From Pseudomonas sp. CROZ-RG-20F-R04-15 (GTDB lineage: Bacteria > Pseudomonadota > Gammaproteobacteria > Pseudomonadales > Pseudomonadaceae), in contig NZ_JAKNQL010000001.1 in assembly GCF_022662375.1 (NCBI RefSeq), positions 868,001 through 932,000 on the forward strand: DNA of 64,000 bases, read 5' to 3'. Made by a program: the position numbers and the translations under genes. The stretch's first letter is position 1. Every line of letters starts with the position of its first letter. Below the pieces are notes generated by a model, which saw only the letters and a program-made list of their open reading frames with translations, ran no database searches and was not told where the DNA came from. Positions 60,185 through 64,000 of this stretch are shown piece by piece.

Positions 60185-60976
60185 TCACGCGGCTTTGGGT
60201 TTCGGCGGAAATTTCGGTGCGTGCAGACCCAGCTGCATGCCTTGGCGAACCATGGCCATGATGTCTTCATGGGCCACGTCGAACAGACGCTTGAGGTTCG
60301 GCAGGACAAAGTACAGCGGTTGCAGGATGTCGATGCGATACGGCGTGCGCATGGCTTCGAGCGGATCGAACGCCTGATGCTCAGGCTCGTCCGACAGCGA
60401 ATAAACGGTTTCTTTCGGTGAAGACAGAATGCCGCCGCCGTAGATGCGTTTGCCTTGCGGGGTGTCGACCAGGCCGAACTCGATGGTCATCCAGTACAGA
60501 CGCGCCAGGTACACGCGTTCTTCCTTGGTCGCCTGCAAGCCGAGCTTGCCGTAGGTGTGGGTGAATTCGGCGAAATACGGGTTGGTCAGCAGCGGGCAGT
60601 GACCAAAGATCTCGTGGAAAATATCCGGCTCTTGCAGGTAGTCGAGCTCTTCGCGGGTACGAATAAACGTAGCCACCGGAAATTGCTTGCTGGCCAGCAG
60701 TTCGAAAAAGGTCTGGAAGGGGATCAGTGCCGGAACGCGGGCGACTTGCCAGCCGGTGGTCTCGCCGAGCACCTTGTTGATCTCGCCGAGTTGCGGAATG
60801 CGGTCGTGGGGCAGACCGAGTTTTTCGATACCGTCCAGGTACTCCTGGCAGGCACGCCCTTCAATCACTTTCAACTGGCGAGTGATCAGCGTGTTCCACA
60901 CCGCGTGTTCTTCGGCGGGGTAGTCGATAAAACCTTGCGCATCGGGCTCGCGGGCCACGTATTGCGTCTGCTTCAT
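60185..60976 (-). CDS. phhA: Phenylalanine 4-monooxygenase PhhA
   Basis: A 263-residue iron/pterin-dependent hydroxylase of bacterial length. Iron ligands His121, His126 (HEIFGHCP) and Glu166 (WMTIEFG) are in place. Converts phenylalanine to tyrosine with tetrahydrobiopterin. First gene of phhABC, divergent from its activator phhR. A TyrR-type box lies at 61098-61115, 122 nt upstream. Start with GGAGAG 5 nt before the ATG. Confidence 0.96.
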   Translation of the reverse strand: MKQTQYVAREPDAQGFIDYPAEEHAVWNTLITRQLKVIEGRACQEYLDGIEKLGLPHDRIPQLGEINKVLGETTGWQVARVPALIPFQTFFELLASKQFPVATFIRTREELDYLQEPDIFHEIFGHCPLLTNPYFAEFTHTYGKLGLQATKEERVYLARLYWMTIEFGLVDTPQGKRIYGGGILSSPKETVYSLSDEPEHQAFDPLEAMRTPYRIDILQPLYFVLPNLKRLFDVAHEDIMAMVRQGMQLGLHAPKFPPKPKAA

Positions 60977-61097
60977 ACTGCTCTCCTGCTAGGGGAATTC
61001 GTTCTTGTTATGTCCAGCTATGGATTCAGAATTACCTGAGAGCGGGTTGATGTGCAGCATGTTGATTTGTCTGTGCGTAGGAAATTTCTCTTTGATT

Positions 61098-61115
61098 CGT
61101 AAAGTTATCGTTACG
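61098..61115. promoter_or_regulatory. PhhR/TyrR-type binding box
   Basis: CGTAAA-GTTATC-GTTACG, an inverted repeat matching the TyrR consensus TGTAAA-N6-TTTACA in spacing and most bases. Between phhA and phhR, placed where an upstream activator site would lie. I see no canonical GG-N10-GC sigma-54 site before phhA. Confidence 0.6.
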
Positions 61116-61230
61116 GTTTGATCGCCGTCGCGCATTTTCGGTGATTTTCAGGTTTGAAAAGCCTGGTGGCTGTCACATAATCTTGACAACTATCTGCGCG
61201 CCTCGGCAGAAAAAGTCGTGGTGCTATCCC

Positions 61231-61322
61231 TTGTGGGAGCGAGCCTGCTCGCGAATGCGATTTGTCTGACACATTAATGTTGAATGTGCCGCCGTCTTCG
61301 CGAGCAGGCTCGCTCCCACAGG
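61231..61322. repeat. REP pair, GTGGG-outside orientation
   Basis: GTGGGAGCGAGCCTGCTCGC...TTCGCGAGCAGGCTCGCTCC, ending 43 nt before phhR, inside its promoter region. Confidence 0.88.
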
Positions 61323-61364
61323 TTTTGTATTTAACCTTATGACTGGTTTGGCGGGTTTTCTCCT

Positions 61365-62930
61365 ATGCGCATCAAAGTCCACTGCCAGAACCGCATCGGC
61401 ATCCTGCGCGACATCCTCAACCTGCTGGTCGCCTACGGGATCAACGTGGCGCGCGGTGAGGTCGGTGGCGAGCATGGCAATGCGATCTATCTGCATTGCC
61501 CGAACCTGATCAATATCCAGTTCCAGGCGCTGCGCCCCAAGTTCGAGGCGATTGCCGGGGTGTTTGGCGTCAAGCGGGTAGGGCTGATGCCCAGCGAACG
61601 ACGGCACATGGAGTTGAACGCGTTGCTCGGTGCGCTGGAGTTTCCGGTGCTGTCGATCGACATGGGCGGCTCGATCGTCGCCGCCAACCGCGCGGCGGCG
61701 CAGTTGCTCGGGGTGCGCGTCGATGAAGTGCCGGGGATTCCGCTGTCGCGCTACGCCGAAGATTTTGACTTGCCGGAACTGGTACGCGCGAATAAATCGC
61801 GAATCAATGGCATGCGAGTCAAGGTCAAGGGCGACATCTTTCTGGCCGACATCGCGCCGCTGCAATCAGAGCACGACGACAGTGAAGCGATGGCTGGCGC
61901 GGTATTGACATTGCACCGCGCCGACCGTGTCGGCGAGCGCATTTACAACGTGCGCAAGCAGGAGCTGCGTGGCTTCGACAGCATCTTTCAGAGTTCGAAA
62001 GTCATGGCCGCCGTCGTGCGTGAAGCACGGCGTATGGCACCACTGGATGCGCCGCTATTGATTGAAGGTGAAACCGGCACTGGCAAGGAATTGCTCGCGC
62101 GCGCCTGTCACCTCGCCAGTCCACGCGGGCAGTCGCCGCTGATGGCGCTCAACTGCGCGGGCTTGCCGGAGTCGATGGCCGAGACCGAGCTGTTCGGCTA
62201 CGGCCCCGGCGCTTTCGAGGGGGCGCGGGCCGAAGGCAAACTCGGGCTGCTGGAGCTGACGGCGGGCGGCACGCTGTTTCTTGACGGTGTCGGTGAGATG
62301 AGCCCGCGTCTTCAAGTGAAGTTGCTGCGCTTTTTGCAGGACGGTTGCTTTCGCCGGGTCGGCAGTGATGAAGAGGTTTACCTGGATGTGCGGGTGATCT
62401 GCGCCACGCAAGTGGATCTGTCCGAGCTGTGCGCGCGCGGCGAGTTTCGCCAGGATTTGTATCACCGCTTGAACGTGCTCTCGCTGCACATCCCGCCGCT
62501 GCGCGAATGCCTCGACGGCTTGACCCCGCTGGTCGAGCACTTCCTCGATCAGGCCAGTCGGCAGATCGGCTGTTCGCTGCCGAAACTGGCGCCGGCGGCG
62601 ATGGATCGACTCAGTCATTACCATTGGCCGGGCAACGTGCGGCAACTGGAGAACGTGCTGTTTCAGGCGGTTTCGCTGTGTGATGGCGGCACGGTGAAGG
62701 CGGAGCATATTCGGCTGCCGGATTACGGCGTGCGTCAGCCGCTTGGCGATTTCTCGCTGGAAGGCGGGCTGGACGAGATTGTCGGGCGGTTCGAGAAAGC
62801 GGTGCTGGAGCGGCTGTATTCCGAGCATCCGAGCAGCCGGCAATTGGGCAAGCGGTTGGGGGTTTCGCACACCACCATCGCCAACAAACTGCGCGAATAC
62901 GAAGTCGGCAAAGATCCGGGCAGCACGTGA
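61365..62930 (+). CDS. phhR: PhhR, TyrR-type transcriptional activator
   Basis: A 521-residue regulator. ACT domain (about 1-75), PAS (about 85-145), AAA+ core with Walker A GETGTGKE (235-242) and LFLDGVGE Walker B, and a C-terminal Fis-like helix-turn-helix (SRQLGKRLGVSHTTIANKLREY). The sigma-54 contact loop reads GAFEGA (282-287) instead of GAFTGA, as expected for TyrR-type activators that use sigma-70. It responds to aromatic amino acids and activates phhABC. The stop codon TGA is inside the palindrome at 62929-62959. Confidence 0.94.
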   Translation: MRIKVHCQNRIGILRDILNLLVAYGINVARGEVGGEHGNAIYLHCPNLINIQFQALRPKFEAIAGVFGVKRVGLMPSERRHMELNALLGALEFPVLSIDMGGSIVAANRAAAQLLGVRVDEVPGIPLSRYAEDFDLPELVRANKSRINGMRVKVKGDIFLADIAPLQSEHDDSEAMAGAVLTLHRADRVGERIYNVRKQELRGFDSIFQSSKVMAAVVREARRMAPLDAPLLIEGETGTGKELLARACHLASPRGQSPLMALNCAGLPESMAETELFGYGPGAFEGARAEGKLGLLELTAGGTLFLDGVGEMSPRLQVKLLRFLQDGCFRRVGSDEEVYLDVRVICATQVDLSELCARGEFRQDLYHRLNVLSLHIPPLRECLDGLTPLVEHFLDQASRQIGCSLPKLAPAAMDRLSHYHWPGNVRQLENVLFQAVSLCDGGTVKAEHIRLPDYGVRQPLGDFSLEGGLDEIVGRFEKAVLERLYSEHPSSRQLGKRLGVSHTTIANKLREYEVGKDPGST

Positions 62931-62959
62931 TCGTTCCCACGCGGAGCGTGGGAACGATC
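62929..62959 (+). repeat. GTTCCCACGC palindrome overlapping the phhR stop
   Basis: GATCGTTCCCACG-CGGAG-CGTGGGAACGATC, a perfect 13-bp stem with a 5-nt loop. The phhR stop codon (62928-62930) overlaps its first two bases. It could act as the phhR terminator although no U-tract follows. Confidence 0.85.
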
Positions 62960-63087
62960 AACGCCGTACCAGACTTTGCCACCTACCGGCATAACACCGC
63001 CGGTTTTTCGACTTCGATACATTTCAAATTTCCCCTCGTCATCCCTCAAGTCCTTTGTTTGCCGGGTCTTTGTCCGCCAGAAAAAAG

Positions 63088-63104
63088 TTGGTCTGCAAAT
63101 TGCT
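63088..63104 (+). promoter_or_regulatory. Sigma-54 promoter for flgF operon
   Basis: TTGGTCTGCAAATTGCT with GG (63090-63091), 10-nt spacer, GC (63102-63103), a good match to the -24/-12 consensus. It lies about 57 nt before the flgF start. In pseudomonads flgF-L transcription is sigma-54/FleR dependent (known biology), which agrees. Confidence 0.78.
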
Positions 63105-63160
63105 TATGGCTCAGCAGTACAGCGGTGGGCGGCAAACGTCCGGCATGCAGAGGAAAGAGT

Positions 63161-63901
63161 GTGGACAAGTACCTTTATGTGGCAATGACCGGCGCCAGCC
63201 AGAATGCACTGGCGCAAAAGGCGCATGCCAACAACCTGGCGAACATCTCCACCAACGGTTTTCAGCGCGACCTGGAACAGGCGCGTTCGATGCCGGTGTT
63301 CGGTGACAGCTTTCCGGCGCGTGCGTTTGCCATGAGCGAACGGCCAGCCACCGACTTCACCCCGGGCTCGCTGGTGCAGACCGGTCGTGACCTCGACGTC
63401 GCGGTGACCGGCAACGGTTTTATCGCCGTGCAGAACCCCAATGGCGGCGAAAGCTACGTGCGCACCGGCAGCCTCAACGTTGACGCACTCGGCGTGCTGC
63501 GTGCCGGCAACGGCATGCCGGTGATGGGCAATGGCGGTCCGATCGCCGTGCCGCCCGAGCAGCAGATCGAAGTCGGCGAAGACGGCACCATCAGTATTCG
63601 TGCGATGGGTGAAGGCCCGCGTGTCATGGCGGAAGTCGACCGGATCAAACTGGTCAACCCGGACATCAAGAACATGAACAAGGGCCTCGACGGCTCGATC
63701 TACACCAAGGACGGCAAGCCTGCGCCGGCCGATGCCAACGTCAAACTGGTGTCGGGCTTCCTTGAATCGAGCAACGTCAACGCCGTTGAAGAGATGACCT
63801 CGGTGCTGGCCCTGGCCAAGCAGTTCGAGTTGCACGTCAAGATGATGAACACCGCCAAAGACGATGACCAGGCCATGGCTCGGGTCTTGCAGATCAGCTA
63901 A
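63161..63901 (+). CDS. flgF: Flagellar basal-body rod protein FlgF
   Basis: A 246-residue FlgF. N-terminal DKYLYVAMTGASQNALAQKAHANNLANISTNGFQRDL and C-terminal GFLESSNVNAVEEMTSVLALAKQFELHVKMM are the two flagellar rod signature segments. It forms part of the proximal rod. The start is GTG at 63161 (AGGA 6 nt upstream); the frame from 62927 reads through the intergenic repeat. flgG follows 45 nt after. Confidence 0.95.
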   Translation: MDKYLYVAMTGASQNALAQKAHANNLANISTNGFQRDLEQARSMPVFGDSFPARAFAMSERPATDFTPGSLVQTGRDLDVAVTGNGFIAVQNPNGGESYVRTGSLNVDALGVLRAGNGMPVMGNGGPIAVPPEQQIEVGEDGTISIRAMGEGPRVMAEVDRIKLVNPDIKNMNKGLDGSIYTKDGKPAPADANVKLVSGFLESSNVNAVEEMTSVLALAKQFELHVKMMNTAKDDDQAMARVLQIS

Positions 63902-63946
63902 TTATCAGAACGTCGCGCCGAAAAACAGGCGCACGAGGAGAATCGA

Positions 63947-64000
63947 ATGCTTCCGGCTCTATGGGTTGCCAAAACCGGTCTGTCCGCCCAGGACACCAAC
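63947..64000 (+). CDS. flgG: Flagellar distal rod protein FlgG, N-terminal fragment
   Basis: First 18 codons only (MLPALWVAKTGLSAQDTN), cut by the window edge. The start has GAGGAG 5 nt upstream. The MLPALWVAKTGLSAQD opening and position after flgF identify FlgG. Confidence 0.93.
   Translation, partial: MLPALWVAKTGLSAQDTN

Overview
The window looks like a chromosomal segment of a fluorescent pseudomonad (Pseudomonas fluorescens group, Pf0-1-like). The evidence is high GC, many GTGGGAGCGAGC-type REP pairs, and gene blocks in the order I remember from P. aeruginosa: gbu, recQ-marR-fimV-plpD, trkH-cpx-yciI-yciB-scpAB, phhABC/phhR and flgFG. The species call is inference. I found no tRNA, rRNA, IS element, prophage or CRISPR array.

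Layout. (1) 1-4.5 kb: guanidinobutyrate catabolism (SSS symporter fragment, NCS1 permease, SnoaL-like protein, gbuA) diverging from gbuR, followed by a DTW-domain tRNA-modifying enzyme. (2) 5.3-19.5 kb: a type I secretion system (HlyD, ABC, TolC-like genes) divergent from an 8.6-kb RTX adhesin gene. The adhesin has a TAAG retention/cleavage module, near-identical 738-bp repeats, a von Willebrand A domain and an RTX C-terminus, and best fits the MapA/LapA class. (3) 19.6-22.5 kb: an accessory patch with a DUF6124 gene behind a strongly structured leader, and a two-gene Septu-type anti-phage module (ptuA-ptuB). (4) 22.5-34.1 kb: YbaN, YecA, RecQ, a MarR regulator, a short FimV-like protein, the patatin autotransporter PlpD, a SelW-like protein, an EamA transporter with an AraC regulator, and an LpxH-like phosphoesterase.

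(5) 34.2-48.1 kb: housekeeping genes: HD protein and Mpo1-like protein, AraC regulator, TrkH, nitroreductase, a Cpx envelope-stress system (cpxR-cpxP-cpxA), the yciI-yciB pair, a PHP phosphatase, YciO, ScpA, ScpB and RluB. (6) 48.3-56.1 kb: the most unusual stretch. It holds a 45-codon gene separated by a perfect hairpin from an M29-like aminopeptidase gene, two overlapping small ORFs, an aroP permease with a Trp-containing leader ORF, an SHMT paralogue lacking several active-site residues, and an AT-richer block with an XRE regulator, a queuosine-precursor transporter with an extra N-terminal domain, and an enteric-type QueC. (7) 56.1-64 kb: ArfB, an MFS transporter, two small proteins, the phenylalanine catabolic operon phhABC with its divergent activator phhR, and the start of the flgFG flagellar rod operon behind a good sigma-54 promoter.

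Three intergenic repeat families punctuate the window: ten REP pairs (two orientation classes with different lengths), three copies of a GTTCCCACGC palindrome family, and three copies of a larger element ending in CTCACCCTAGCCCTCTCCC-like inverted repeats, one of which carries a 34-bp tandem repeat.
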